52,093 nt of DNA from Mesotaenium endlicherianum (GCA_009602735.1 WELA01010503.1:70788-122880); one strand, 5' to 3'; counted from the stretch's first letter, positions 23,572-35,187 are shown. Notes: generated by a model not told the origin, from the letters alone. A program made the numbers and translations.

Positions 23572-25336
23572 TCTGTTCTTGAAAACTTCATTCTCATTAA
23601 TCTGCATACAACTTGCGCAAATGCTCATTATGCTCGTGACATGTTCACTTTTACTAGGTACTGCACCTGTACCTCTCACTACTATCACCATGTAAGACTC
23701 TGGCTATGTTGCTATGTACACCTCATGCCTCGTCATCTCTTTCACTATCTCATATTGTACACATCAGTTTGGCCTATCTTGCCCTTACTCAGTAGGCCAC
23801 ATTCTAAAATACACCACTGTCGAAGAAGCAACATTGACTCGAGCAACAGCAACGTGGAGGTGTGTGCAGCGCACACACCAACCTCTCAGGTAGAATTATT
23901 GTCATATTTTGGAAAATGTGGGTTGTAATCTGTTCCTGAGCACCTCTCCATGCAGCAAGCAACATGTTAGTGTATGGCTTCACACTTGGTTTGCTAGTGG
24001 CCAAAAACATCTGCCCGCTCTTGCGTCAACAACAGATGCACATGAATGAAATAGGGTTATCACTCGCGTGCAAATGCTGTGACTCACCTTCTAGACGATT
24101 CTTGATGTAGTCCTTGACCGTGCCAAAGCACTCCACCGGGTCTTGGGAAGGGTCGTGAGAGTCTGCCAAGGGAGAATGCAACATGGCACAGTGAAACTTT
24201 GAGTGGCCCCATTGGTACCATGTGGGGCAAGGATTATTCTTATTACCTGTACAGGGAAGGGATGCGAAGTTACACAAACTTGCAAGAATCGTACAGAAAG
24301 TGATGTTGAGTTGTGCGGAGGCGCTCACCTGTGGGGGTCCTCTCATCACGCTCCAGTGACTGCATCGCCCTCTTATACACAAGAGCCAGACGCTTATCAT
24401 CTATCCTCTCCTCCGTCTCAGCATCTTTCTCGGCTGGACCTTCCGTCGTACCTGCCGTGCAACGCGCATTCTTTGGAGGTCGTCCCATTCTCCTCTTGGG
24501 TGCGGAGCTGGGATCCCCCTCTTGTGGCTGTGTCTTTTGGGGCCTCCCCCTTTTTTTTCTTCGCGCCCCTTGCAGCAGTGGGGCCAGCAGCCCCTCCCAC
24601 CTCTACATCGACTATGTCTGCATACATCACACAAGCACACAAGCACACAAGGCACATCAACAATCTTCATCACTGATACGCAAGATGCATTTCAGTCACC
24701 GACTCTTTGAGTACTCAACGAAGACGAACTTGAACGAGTATGAAGAGATAGACCTCACTTTATTGAATGCGATCCACAAGGCTATAAACTTCAAACCTAT
24801 CTCTCCTAAAACTCTTAATACTTACAGGATGCTCACGTTGAGTTTCTATTCTCTACTCTAAATTAATTGTGCCATCTTCCAGCTACGGCGGAGATTAGTA
24901 AATTGTATCAGCATGCACACTCTGCGAAACTAATTTGCCGAGGTTTTGTACCTTGCGTGGCGACTCGAGCCCGGTCCCTGAACTTCTGGCACTCGGTCAC
25001 CACGTCCCATTCCTCCATGCTCTCAGCACGCCTAAAATCCATAGTATATCGGAGTGCGTCATCCCTGATGTCACTCAGCTGTCGTCGGATCAAACTCCCT
25101 AGTTTAGCCCTAAGTCCGCCACGGCGCTCCAACAGGCCTCCTTTCTCCTTCTCCACCTCGCCTGTTTTCTCTCCCAATTTTTCTCTTTCAAAGCACTGCT
25201 CTACTTCCAGGCACACGCTATATATTTCATACTCCTTCCGCGCACGCTGTCTCTCCTCCGCCCCAAGACTCACGCCACAACTCTTTCTGAGGCGATAATC
25301 TACTATACATTTCAGATGTGCAGCACTTAAACCCAT
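23572..25336 (-). CDS. AT-hook protein, multi-exon gene model
   Basis: Exons: 25336-24952 (donor CAAG|GTACAA), about 24568-24329 (donor ACAG|GTGAGC), 24162-24088 (acceptor CTTGGCAG, donor GAAG|GTGAGT) and 23666-23572 (acceptor GGTACAG, donor AGA|GTAAGT). All junctions after exon 2 fit phase 1; the start of exon 2 is uncertain. The first exon begins MGLSAAHLKC and has a charged helical stretch around VEQCFEREKLGEKTGEVEKEK. Exon 2 carries two AT-hook-like cores, KKRGRPQK and RRMGRPPKNA, which bind the minor groove of AT-rich DNA. The last exon has a CASC pair. It is probably a nuclear DNA-binding protein, host or transposon-derived. No catalytic domain is seen. The 3' end is unresolved. Confidence 0.5.
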
Positions 25337-26057
25337 TTTGCGAGAGTTGGTATGAACAACCGCCGCCGTTTGAGATGGTCACAGTGGGAGAACTATATAG
25401 AAAGGCACGCAATTGCACATCAACACCACACTGCCCACAGTTATTTCCATAAGCACAAAAGAGCACTTCCCCTTTCTTGCAAAGGCTTTGTAAGCCAGGA
25501 ATGATCCTCATTTGAGACATCGTGAAAGAGAATGCGGAATAATAAGCTTGCATGGCGGAACACGCATGCCTCCTTTAAATTGGGCTCAAGTTTTTCTTAG
25601 TTTAGAACTCATTGTCCACCCGAGATGGCAGCGGACGCCACCTCTCGCTTTGTCAAACATCATTTTGCACGCAACAACATGTGCATGGCTCAGCATGGAG
25701 CAGCATGTCGAGCGTCAGAGTTGTGCGTTAAGAGTTATCTTGTTGGTTCTTTTACCCCCTCACACTACACAATTGTACGTGCTGGTACTCTTTCGTAGGG
25801 CCAGTGCTCTAATACACGCTAGTACACAGTTGCGCCGTATACGGACCGTACAAAAATTGCACTTAGTATAATCAGTGTCCGAATTTGTCCGAAGCACTTT
25901 CTTGGGTCCCTCTCCCTCTAGCTGCATGTACCTTAATTCCTCTAAGTTTCATGACGAAAATATTCTTGAGTTGTTGGCGTCAAACTAAGTTCCAATACAT
26001 ATTTTTCCGCGATGAAGATCAATCACAGCAGCAACTCCACTTCCTCTTTGAAACCCC
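25337..26057. other. Intergenic, no supported gene
   Basis: Lies upstream of the AT-hook gene start and of the hypothetical ORF at 26058. It may hold both promoters. No motif is firm enough to name. Confidence 0.4.
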
Positions 26058-26480
26058 GTGAAAGCGATGGCTGGCACGTCTTCCTTCGAAATGGATCCCA
26101 ACATGTCAATCACCAAATTGAAAACGCTCATAGGGGATAAAAGTGTTGAGTGGTTCAAAAAGGACGTGTATTTGAGTGAGCTTGGGATCTATGTGAACAG
26201 CCTCTGGGCAAGGTTGGACAAGCATTTGAAGAAGGAATGGACCCTCTCAGATAAGGAGTGTGATGCTCGTCAAAAAGATATTCGAGATGCAGGAGATGCA
26301 CGGGATTGTTAGAGGAACTTTGTAAAAGGGGCTCAACCACTCATTGATCGGATTGAAGACTTCCAAGTACAATTGCAAGATTTTTTGCCCACTGTGCGCG
26401 GGCTAAATGTACTGTACCAGCGGTGGCGTAATGGCACGCAATTTCCCCTCTGTTTCACCACCTTTATGGGTCAAATGTGA
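26058..26480 (+). pseudogene. Hypothetical helical ORF with an in-frame stop
   Basis: A frame starting ATGGCTGGCACG (Met at 26067, alternative at 26058) encodes a charged, helix-rich protein (for example YVNSLWARLDKHLKKEW). It meets a TAG at 26310-26312 but stays open afterwards in the same frame for about 50 codons (PLIDRIEDFQVQLQDFLPTV). This suggests one nonsense mutation or an unrecognised intron. No domain is recognised; a retrotransposon gag fragment is possible. Confidence 0.3.
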
Positions 26481-28317
26481 GGACGATGCATGCTCCCTTT
26501 TCATATATATGACAACCTTTGAATATCTTTTCAACTGTTGGGCCTTGTCATGTACGCACAGACATGCTGACCTTGTTGTTATGCAGAGCAATTCTATCTC
26601 TTATTTAACGGAGTAAATCATGTAGTTTTTTGATTTTCACTACTTTTAGAGCCTTCTGTATGGCTGGGCCTCACTTGCACACCACAAAAGCATCAACAGC
26701 TTGTACTATCTGAAGTACTGCTTTCCTCCCACACGTACGAAATGATGGTTGCTCCTTCCAAGGATTACACAGCTTGAATCCTCAGGGAGCTCATTCAATC
26801 ACCCAAATACTTTTCAAAGATTGTATTCACTCATATACTCTGCTCCTGTTTATTACCAGGCCTAGATTTGCCTCGCTGAGCAGGGGCGTCTTGTCCGGCG
26901 TCAGCTGAGCCTTGCAATGTGCGTGAATGTGATGCTGGACCTGGAGAAACTTGAGGCTCAAGCTCGAGTTCTAGCACCTGAGTAGTGCTCAGTGTGTAGT
27001 TCATCTTGTGCACATGTACCTAGCAGCAAGTGTATGGACACTAGTGGACTTTTGGTAGCTTATGTTCTGCAGCTTCTTACTAGTGAGGTTTTGCATAAGT
27101 GCCTTAGCACCGCTTCTCTACATGCATCCCGAGCTGTTTTATGAGGCCTTGCGTGTCGGTGTGAAATGGGTTGTTTGCACGGTTGAAAGATTCAACAATA
27201 GATGCAACTGGAATGTGACACCTAACGCTTGACATACTTTTCAATGTTGAGTGCTTTGCTATTATATCTGCATGTGCCCTCAGGAGTCAGTCACAATTTA
27301 TTACACATAAATTGCAATTATCTTAGGTGGCCACATATGCGTCAACATCGCTTGAGCACTTGCATTTCACCTTGTACTCTTATGTAGGCTCCCTGCTTGG
27401 GGGGAGTAAGTGGGTTAGTGCCTTTGCAACAATTGTGCTATTCTTGTGTGCACTGAAGTAGTGAATTCTTGAGAAACGAGATGCAAAGATGGAAAATTGC
27501 CTTAGCAAAAGTGAATTTTTTCTCCTTTTAGTTCCTGTCTTTCTTTTGGCAATTTGTCAGCCGCTGCTCTCTATGCGGCGTGCAACTCCACACCCTGCAG
27601 GAGGATGACAGATGAGGATGGTTTCGAGCTGTTAGTGGACAGCAGGTCCATAGGTTGTGCCCCTGACGACGAGGAAGGCCGTAGCCGAGGGTGAATCTGC
27701 CAGGGGGGATGCAGGAAATAGGATAGGTAGACCACGGTATACTTAGAATAGCACTTGTACTTAACCCCACTGAATACATATGCAAGTTGAAGTCATTGCA
27801 TTCTACTATTGAGACGCAGTAGATGTAGTCAAATGTATATCATTTGAATATTTAGCAAGTTGTCGTCATCATTAATATAGTCCTTGCCTACTGTCTGAGT
27901 GTAACTTGCATGGCCTACCCTGCCTGAAAGTAAGCCAAGGCTATGAGCGCGCATATTCACTGAATTGGACTACAATGGAGTGGACTTTCCCTATACTCAT
28001 TCAAGGCGTGTTGTTTTCCTATACTAGCCTAATGAAATTAACTCAGATTGTCTTTAGTCTCAAGATCAAGTTGAACTGAATGCAATTGATGCCCGGTCTC
28101 AACTACCGGTTGAAGTCCCTAAGACCTTTTTAGGCCACCCACTCACCTCACTACTATACAAGTGTCTTGCATGATACTAAAGGAAAGTTGCTACTTTTGC
28201 TATATGTGAAATCTCCATTGAACTCATCGCCCACTATGCATTGTTTTTTTTGCCCCACCTCACTTGCCTCACTGGCATTGCCTTACCTGCCTTATAGTAT
28301 GCATGATAAGATGAGGC
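26481..28317. other. Intergenic, no supported gene
   Basis: AT-rich with scattered short frames. It ends at the target duplication TATTAACT (28318-28325) of the hAT-like element. Confidence 0.4.
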
Positions 28318-28325
28318 TATTAACT

Positions 28326-28342
28326 CAGGGTTACGCCGTACG
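28326..28342 (+). repeat. Left terminal inverted repeat of hAT-like element
   Basis: CAGGGTTACGCCGTACG, matched by the inverted sequence at 32467-32483. It is preceded by the target duplication TATTAACT. Confidence 0.75.
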
Positions 28343-29158
28343 CTTGTACGCTTAGTACGCTTCGTACTCTAGTACGCTAAGTTCGATGTGTACAAAAATG
28401 GTTCAATTCGCTTAATACGCTTAGTACGTGCTAATGTCGACGTCACGACGTTAAGTTACAACGTCAACGGTAACGTCGCATGCGTGTAAGTACAACTGTA
28501 CGCAACAAAACTTTATTCAACAGGAGGTAAAAAAAAAAAAAAAAGTGTTCCAGAAAAACTTTTGAAACAGACTTTTTTTTTTGGCATACTTATCTTGCGG
28601 TTGCTACTAACGAGATGTGAACTTGGAACATTGCACGCTAATATGAGAGCAACTAGCCACTACGTCCATAAGAGGTAGTGCTCCTTCATTTAAACAAGTC
28701 TACATTGGGTTTTATGTGGTATTTGGCATTTTGAGTTATCTCATTCTTCATTTGTGGTTTATTGTTTTTTTTAGACATTTTGCAGCTAGCTGTGTCTACG
28801 CTGGTCTTCACATGCAATTATTGTTCTCTTCTTGCCCATGAGAATATCATGGATGTTGTTATAGTAAGTGATATGATATCCAACTACACGTACATACTTC
28901 TTATTGGAACATACGTATGCGCAGTAATTATTAATAGAGAAGTTGCAACTTATACTTGGACAATATTATGGACCGCTTTTTGGGCACTATGTGTGCAAAT
29001 ATAGATATCCTAGCACTTCTTTTGTTTTTGTTCAACCTTACATGGTTACAAAGGAATGCTCATACAAATGACATGCAAATCCTACCGTTGTCATGATTAC
29101 TTTTTCCAACTAATGTGAAGTGATTGAAGAAAGATAGCTAATAGAGTTCAATAGCCAC

Positions 29159-29345
29159 GACGAGGGGCAGCCCGCAACAGCGAGCCCAACGAGCACTACA
29201 CACGCTGTTGCGTGGCGGCATGCGCAACATAGTCATTGGCATGTTGTTGGGCGCGCTGCTGCGGGCTGCCCCTATAGCAACAGCCCCTCGTCATAGGGGC
29301 AGCCCGCAATAGCGTACCCAACGAGCACGACACGCGCTGCAGCCT
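29159..29345. repeat. Nested direct and inverted repeat
   Basis: GGGGCAGCCCGCAACAGCG (near 29164) recurs as a direct copy near 29296 (GGGGCAGCCCGCAATAGCG), and an inverted copy GCTGCTGCGGGCTGCCCC lies between them near 29252. Both direct copies continue with CCCAACGAGCAC. The arrangement could fold into a long hairpin. It marks the left part of the GC-rich cargo in the hAT-like element. Confidence 0.7.
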
Positions 29346-30099
29346 GGCGGTGCGGCGCCGCAGCCACTCCTGCTCTCAGCTTCTTGACAACCTGCAGCCA
29401 CAACAGCATCCCCAGCAGCACCAACAACAAGACATATGCGTTGAGAGTCAGGAATTGCACAGGGCCACACATGCACTGCAACGCCTCGCACATGTACTGC
29501 AGACTTGTAGTGACAGGCAAATTGCACAAGCACATACACACACAACACACGCACACACGCACCTATGGAGCACACCAGTAACCCTGCTCCTCCCTCAATG
29601 CCACCTCTCACATCTCTTGCATGGCAGCGCCAATGCTCTAGAAAACTAACAGCAATAACACGCATGTAGCCGTGTAGAGTGCGGGCAGCTCTGCTCCACT
29701 ACTGTCAGGTGTCCACACACCACGCCAGCTCTAAGCAACACCCCAAAGTGACATGCCACAGCTGAAGTACATAAAAGCGATTCAACAAAGAAGGTGCACT
29801 GCGCTTGTCGCACCATGCCACGTGGCTCGCGGCATGCTCCAGGCTGGCCCTCACAACTGCGCCATCCTCGCCTTGCAAAGCAACAGTGCAAGGCAGGTAG
29901 CAGGTACGTGGGAAGCAAGCAACTCAGGCAAATCCAATGACCAGTACCAGTTACTGCCCAAAAAGGGGCACAAGGATCTGTAGGCCCCCACTGAACAGTG
30001 CTTGCTTGCCCACGCCTATGTCGATGCCTGAAAAGGTGGGAAAGTGGAAGACGCGTGGAGAGGGGAGGACATCCGGGACTTGGAATGCGCACCATGACG

Positions 30100-30316
30100 G
30101 TGGAGTTGGCGGAAGCAGGTAGGCGGCGCCGATGGTGCGGCCCATCTCTGCCTTGTGCAGGCTGGCCAGGCGCGCCAAAAACGACGACGTCCAGCCGTTG
30201 TACTTGAAAGTTGACCACGCGGATGCCCGTCAGCACCTCGCTACCAGGCGCACGCGCTGGTCTGTCACCTTCACGGCCGTGCGGCGGAGCGTGCTCATTA
30301 CTAGCGTCATCACCAG
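30100..30316 (-). pseudogene. ABCC-type (MRP) transporter exon fragment, frameshifted
   Basis: After an acceptor-like CCGTTGCAG the minus strand encodes LRRTAVKVTDQRVRLVA, then (frame change) EVLTGIRVVNF, then (second frame change) YNGWTSSFLARLASLHKAE. The order and spacing match the ABCC transmembrane-domain signature in which a D-x-R helix is followed by an E-V/I-L-x-G-I-R-V-V-K-F-Y stretch. Two frameshifts within about 60 bases make it non-functional. It lies in the GC-rich cargo of the hAT-like element, so it is probably a captured host gene piece. A second putative exon end (CCGGAG|GTAAGT at 31528) lies on the same strand upstream. Confidence 0.5.
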
Positions 30317-32483
30317 CTGCAACGGTGCAAGACGGCCTCTCAGGTGCGGGCTTGCAAGAGGTGAGGCTAGGTGAGGCGAGAAGCCACGCAAGATGAGGCC
30401 CATGAGGGGAAGAATGGATCGACAGAAAGAGCATGCACACGTAGCACGCGAGCACGCAGGGCCAATGCGAGCGTGCAGCTTTCTGTGCATGAGCATCCAG
30501 GACCTTACACAAGAGAAGAAAGTGGGCAGCACCGTGTGTGAAAGCACATGCAACAGAGGTTAGACGAGCAAGTACCCCCACATGAGCTAGCTAGCTCAGA
30601 AGGAAGCAAAGAAGAGCACACAACAAGGAGGGGGGGAAGCCTGCATGAAGAGGATCCCTGCTTTTGGAAGAGTGCAAGACCAGCACAGCCACACTGACTG
30701 GCCACTGACGTGCCTTTGTGGGTGGCCTGAAGAGCACCCCTTCCCGGGCTTGCAGCAAGACGAAGAGCGTGACACACGCGCAGGTACATAGTGGAGGAGG
30801 GGGAGAATGCACGCACCGCAATGTGCTGGAACATGAAGACATTCACGCACGCAACCCCTGCTTGCTCGCACATTCATGCAGGGGCACAAGCGCACGCGTG
30901 CGCGCCAACCCCTCCTCTCACCCGGCCAAAGCGGGTGCCACCACCGCCGTCGGAGCCCCGCACACAACCCCCAGACAGCCCACCTCCTACATCGAAGCAA
31001 GAGGGGTTGGCGGCTATCGTTGCCCCCCGTACGCACCAGACCGGGGGAAGGTAGGGGGCGCCAGCCGCTGTTGCCCCACCCCCCCCCCCAGCGGAAGCAG
31101 AGGGGGACTGGCAATGTGGGTGCCCCCCGTACTAACCCCTGGACAGCCTCCCCCACACGCTGGAGGTGCTGCCCGTGGTTCCCACAGAAGAGCGCCCCCG
31201 CCCAGTGGAATCACCCCCAGCACACACCTGCGCACAGGAAGCCAGAGGGGGGCAGGCGGATCATACACTGCTGGCTTTGCCCTAAGCATAGGCGCGTCAC
31301 ATGTTGCCAGCCAACAGCAGTGCAGGCAGGGAGTCTCACTCTGGCGCACGCACTCTTGTGTCCCCTAAGCAGATCTGCATGCGCGCCTGCCCGCCGACCT
31401 GTTGGTATAAGCACACCCTAAATCCTAAAAGCATGGCTGCGTGTTGGACCCCGCCCCCCCCCCTCCACCCCACCCCACCCGTCGGTGCCAGTACAAGGTA
31501 AGAATGGAGAGGATGCAACCAACTTACCTCCGGCCCCACCAGCATCACGAGCTGCACGTACTTGGGCGCTTGCTGCAGCAAACCTCACTCCCGTTGAAAA
31601 CACACCCCCGTAAAGCTGCCCTTCACCATTTGCATGAAACGATGACAACACCCCGCACCTCTTTCTGTCAAAACCAAGACCATTGCCAGAGATGGCTTGG
31701 CCGCAGGTCCAACAATGGGGACCAAGAAGTACTGCCGAGTCCATTGGGCCCACGAAGTGCTGTCGTGCCGGCGTTGAGCCCACGCTGGGCCTGTACATAG
31801 AGGAGGATCTAAGACCAAAAAGCAGCTCTCTAAGCTCATGCGCAGTCGTGCATGTGCTGGCTACTGACTTGCAAGCTAAGTGCCTAGCAAGCAAAGGAAC
31901 TAAACTAAGAGGCGGTCCTCGGATCGGTCACTCCTGCGACAGCTGAGGCTGAGATGTTAGCACACCCCCACCCCACCCAAACCCCCACCTCCCGTGCCCC
32001 CACTCCCACCCAATCCTCCACGGTTGGAGTACGTCGTTAAAGTCAGTAGTGTTAAGTCCTGCTTATGTAATAGGTTTGCCTTGGAGACTGTTATCTGGTT
32101 TGAGATGGGGGGTAATGTATTCGTGCACTAAGGATTGAGAATTGCGAAAGCTACAGCTTTAAGGATTGGCCCTCCTGCTCACGGTTGTTTCTTGTTTCTA
32201 GCCATCTATGTAATCGTCCTGAAGCAATTTGCCACCGTTGCTGCAAAGCGTTGAAACTTCTGAAAAGCTTTTATTGGTCTCTTGTCGATTGATCGCGGTC
32301 GACAAGTTTTTGGAAAAAAAACGAAACACTGAGCCAAACCTGGCGGACAAATCGGACGTCGGACGTCAACCTGACGTCGCGTACGTGTGGGTCAAAAATT
32401 CGTACGCTTAATACGACGAACTGACTCAGTACGCTTAATTAAGCGTACGAGGGTCGGCCAATACGGCGTACGGCGTAACCTTG

Positions 32484-32898
32484 TACTAACTTTGTCTTCA
32501 TGCAGCTTCCTCCGGAATCTAAGACGCGCCATTTGCTCCTCATGCTGCCTGTCTTTCTTCTCCGACTCTTCAAGCTTCTCACTCAGTTGTACGTCTCTGA
32601 GTTGCTGTCTGACGCATTTTGGCAAATCTCTTCTGAGCAATATAAGGCTTCCCTCTATGAAGTTACAATTAGCCATTTTAACCAGCTCAAGATGCTCAAT
32701 CTCCTCATTGACATCTTCCAGCATATTGTTAATATGAGCTCTTTCACCCTCCATTTTCAGAAACACCTCAATGTTGTCTACTGACTTTGACTTTGCCATT
32801 GTACGAGCTAGATCAGCAAAAGATGCCTCGGCATTGCGCAGCCATTCCTGTTGTTGGAGTGCTCTGAGTTGTGCTGGGAGTAGAAAATTGTACTTCAT
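32484..32898 (-). pseudogene. Hypothetical coiled-coil ORF cut by the hAT-like insertion
   Basis: The minus-strand frame starts at ATG 32898 (context AATAAATG) and encodes a charged helical protein, for example VEEIEHLELV-like segments, LSEKLEESEKKDRQHEEQM and RFRRKLHEDK. The hAT-like element inserts at its 3' end; the target duplication falls inside the codons after HEDKV. Without the element the frame would continue only a few codons to a stop on the other side (near 28285). Alternatively, GTTAGT at the junction was an intron donor. No domain is recognised. The possible upstream exon at 33295-33044 is on the same strand. Confidence 0.4.
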
Positions 32899-32929
32899 TT
32901 ATTGATTGTATGAGCTTCGAATAAATACC

Positions 32930-33016
32930 CAAACGCGCCCAGGTCCCACCGTACACTTTGTCATTTGGAAACACAGCGGGTGGTCTTGACGCGGACGTTT
33001 TTCCTGTACGCCTGCC
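32930..33016. repeat. Direct repeat, copy 1 (copy 2 near 33605-33705)
   Basis: Shares AAACGCGC, CGCCGTACACT-like, GGAAACAC and GTGGTCTTGACGCG with the sequence at about 33603-33705, in the same orientation. The spacing is about 670 bases. Origin unknown. Confidence 0.5.
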
Positions 33017-33043
33017 GTTTAAAAAAACACAAATAGTGCTGCT

Positions 33044-33295
33044 TTAGGTTCTCACTCGACGACGAGGGACGTCGTCGCTTTCGTCGACTTGCAATCCCTC
33101 CGCGTTCGGATGCTCGACGCTTTCCACAACACTGTTCTTATCCGCGTTGGGTTCCTCCACGATGAAGCGATTACATGTATGTTTGTCAACAGTGTATGAC
33201 ATTAGTATATTAACACAGCTAGCATATGTCATACTGAAATTAGCAGAACTGGACGAACCTCCTCTGGTACTATATCTCGACCACATTCTTTTCAA
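33044..33295 (-). CDS. Possible exon, Ser/Asp/Glu-rich
   Basis: The minus-strand frame encodes FIVEEPNADKNSVVESVEH and LQVDESDDVPRRR and ends beside a donor-like CGTCGA|GTGAGA. The acidic composition and higher CpG content differ from the AT-rich flanks. It lies upstream of the coiled-coil ORF on the same strand. No domain is recognised and the exon call is tentative. Confidence 0.2.
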   Translation of the reverse strand: MKRMWSRYSTRGGSSSSANFSMTYASCVNILMSYTVDKHTCNRFIVEEPNADKNSVVESVEHPNAEGLQVDESDDVPRRRVRT

Positions 33296-33710
33296 AGAAG
33301 CTTCTCATATAATATGTGCTCGTGCAATGCTTCTCCTACATGCATCTATAGCCGCTTTATCATGCCTCGTCACACTGTGTGAAATGTGTAATTGTCCCTT
33401 ACAAAAATGCATTGTGCTGGATGAAGTTGGAGCACTAACAGTTTGAAGATGCATCAATTTTCTACTCATTCTAGTCATTATTTATCATTCCATCTAATAT
33501 ATGACAATAGAGTAATGCAGCTTTGAGTTGAGTTGAGTTGTTGTGGGAATGCATCATCGTACATGGTACAATCAGTGTGTTAGCTCTGGATGAATCTGTT
33601 GCAAACGCGCGCGCTCCGCCGTACACTATCATCTACGTGTACGACAAGGGGAAACACGACAAGTGGTCTTGACGCGAACGTTATTCCTGGACGTGTGCCA
33701 TTGAACAACA

Positions 33711-34357
33711 ACCTCCCTGTCAGCTTCATTGTCGATGGCGCTTACCTAGTCGGTTCTAATTCGTCGATGAGGGACGTCCGACGATTTTGACGACAGTGAG
33801 CGGCTCCGTCAGGAAGTGGTTACACAAATGATCGTGAATACTCATGGGGGGAAACTGCCGCTAGTTTCTGAATTTTGGAAATTTAGGTCCTTCATATTTT
33901 GAAATCTTTCACTAAATCTTCCAAGTTTGATTTTAAGTCGCTTTTGAGACATATTTGTTTGGTTTAAGGTTGCTAATTGACTGCTCTAAATTTGACTTTC
34001 TGTTATTTTGTCATGTTTTTCTGCTCGATCTTTGAATTTTGGCCGCTATTTCACCCGGATTCTCGAAGGGGGTTTCCCCTCCATGTGAAAAGTGTAGTAC
34101 TATTTCACACACTGTATCTGCAGCATTCTTCATCCTATTGCTCTGATTTGTTAGGGACCTTAAGAAGCCCCGCTTGCGGAAGAGGAAGATGACGGTATAT
34201 TATCCAACGACTCGCCTACGAAAGAGGATTGTTATGCATCCCGAGAGGTACATTGCAATTCACCTGTGCTTTGGAGGTCACTGACTGGCGCTGGATGACC
34301 ATCAGAATGAAGGACTAGCAAAATGACAGAGCTGAGGAAGACGATTTCCTGGCAAGT
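33711..34357. other. No supported gene
   Basis: AT-rich sequence; the last part may be the degraded start of the ORF that follows. Nothing else is recognised. Confidence 0.35.
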
Positions 34358-35187
34358 TTGCAGGGAAAGATAGTGCTGCCACCTCACATTGCAGCATGGG
34401 ACCCAAGGCTAGATGAAGTCAAGGACTGCATGAGTCAGGAGACACAGAGGATAGGACCAGGGCGAGAGATTCTTTCTCTATGGGGAAGCATGCTTATGCC
34501 AAATGGGCAAGTAAGCAAGGGGAGAAAAACCTGTACGCTGTCAAGACCCAGCAACCCCCACCTGCACCCAAAAGGGGGAGGTCAGTGGGATACTCTTTTT
34601 CTCGGGAGCGGCTGGAGGAGATGACCAGAGAGACTCCAGAAGTCTCAGAGGAACAGGAGGACGAAGAGGAGGAAGGCGCCGGAGAGGAGTCTAGTACTGC
34701 TGAGGCACAGGCTCCCGCTACATCACCCACTCTACAGCAGATTGAAAGTGCTGTTGCATAGGCAGCCCTGCAGCAGCCGGGAACACCAGCCCACCAAGAG
34801 ATCCAAATCTCCAGTAGCTGGGGAATTTCAGCAGGAGGAGTCCCACCCCAGGAGGTGAGACTCAGTCAAAGAGAGCAGACAGAAGGGCTGCCAAGGAGGC
34901 AGCCAGAGGGCAACCAGCATCCCCCTCTCATAGAGGGCATGTACCCTTAGCCCATGTCATGCAGCACCCCTCCGGTATGCGAGTGTATGTCTGTCAATTT
35001 GAGAGCTGCACAAGAGAGAGCGGTCTCCATCAACTTGCAAACAGTGCAAGAGCAAACTGCCCAGTTGCTGCGTTCACCCCTTAGTTCACCCGAGTCTGAG
35101 CCCCCAGGTTTCAGTAGACCATCAGATAGGAGAAGGAAATCCGTTTCTAGGTCTCGCTCCCCAGAAGACCGAGCCCCTAGTACTTAA
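34358..35187 (+). pseudogene. Degraded hypothetical ORF with acidic and Ser/Arg-rich regions
   Basis: One frame from 34480 to 35187 is interrupted by TAG stops at about 34759-34761 and 34948-34950. Its start appears in another frame from 34358 (LPPHIAAWDPRLDEVKDCM), so there is at least one frameshift. The middle is acidic (SEEQEDEEEEGAGEE) and the end is Ser/Arg-rich (RRRKSVSRSRSPEDR). It precedes a hAT transposase relic and could be the first ORF of a transposon or a retrotransposon gag. Function is not recognised. Confidence 0.4.

Larger units (their letters stand above)
28326..32483. mobile_element. hAT-like TIR transposon carrying GC-rich captured DNA
   Basis: The left end reads CAGGGTTACGCCGTACG and the right end, reverse-complemented, CAAGGTTACGCCGTACG: terminal inverted repeats with one mismatch in 17. 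The flanks are TATTAACT (28318-28325) and TACTAACT (32484-32491), an 8-bp target duplication with one mismatch, the size made by hAT transposases. Both ends have many GTACGC or GCGTAC words (about 28330-28430 and 32395-32475), resembling hAT subterminal binding repeats. The interior (about 29150-31960) is GC-rich, unlike the surrounding DNA. It shows no hAT transposase but includes a broken ABCC-transporter exon and intron-like DNA. The element is therefore probably non-autonomous with captured host sequence. Confidence 0.72.

Noticed and set aside
29646..30581. 311-codon minus-strand frame in the hAT-like cargo
   Set aside because: The frame crosses what looks like introns and reads the ABCC segment in the wrong frame for part of its length. 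Only the ABCC-like stretch is supported.
30596..31421. Several overlapping long frames on both strands
   Set aside because: Pro/Gly/Arg/Trp-rich low-complexity GC DNA with homopolymer C runs; no motif.
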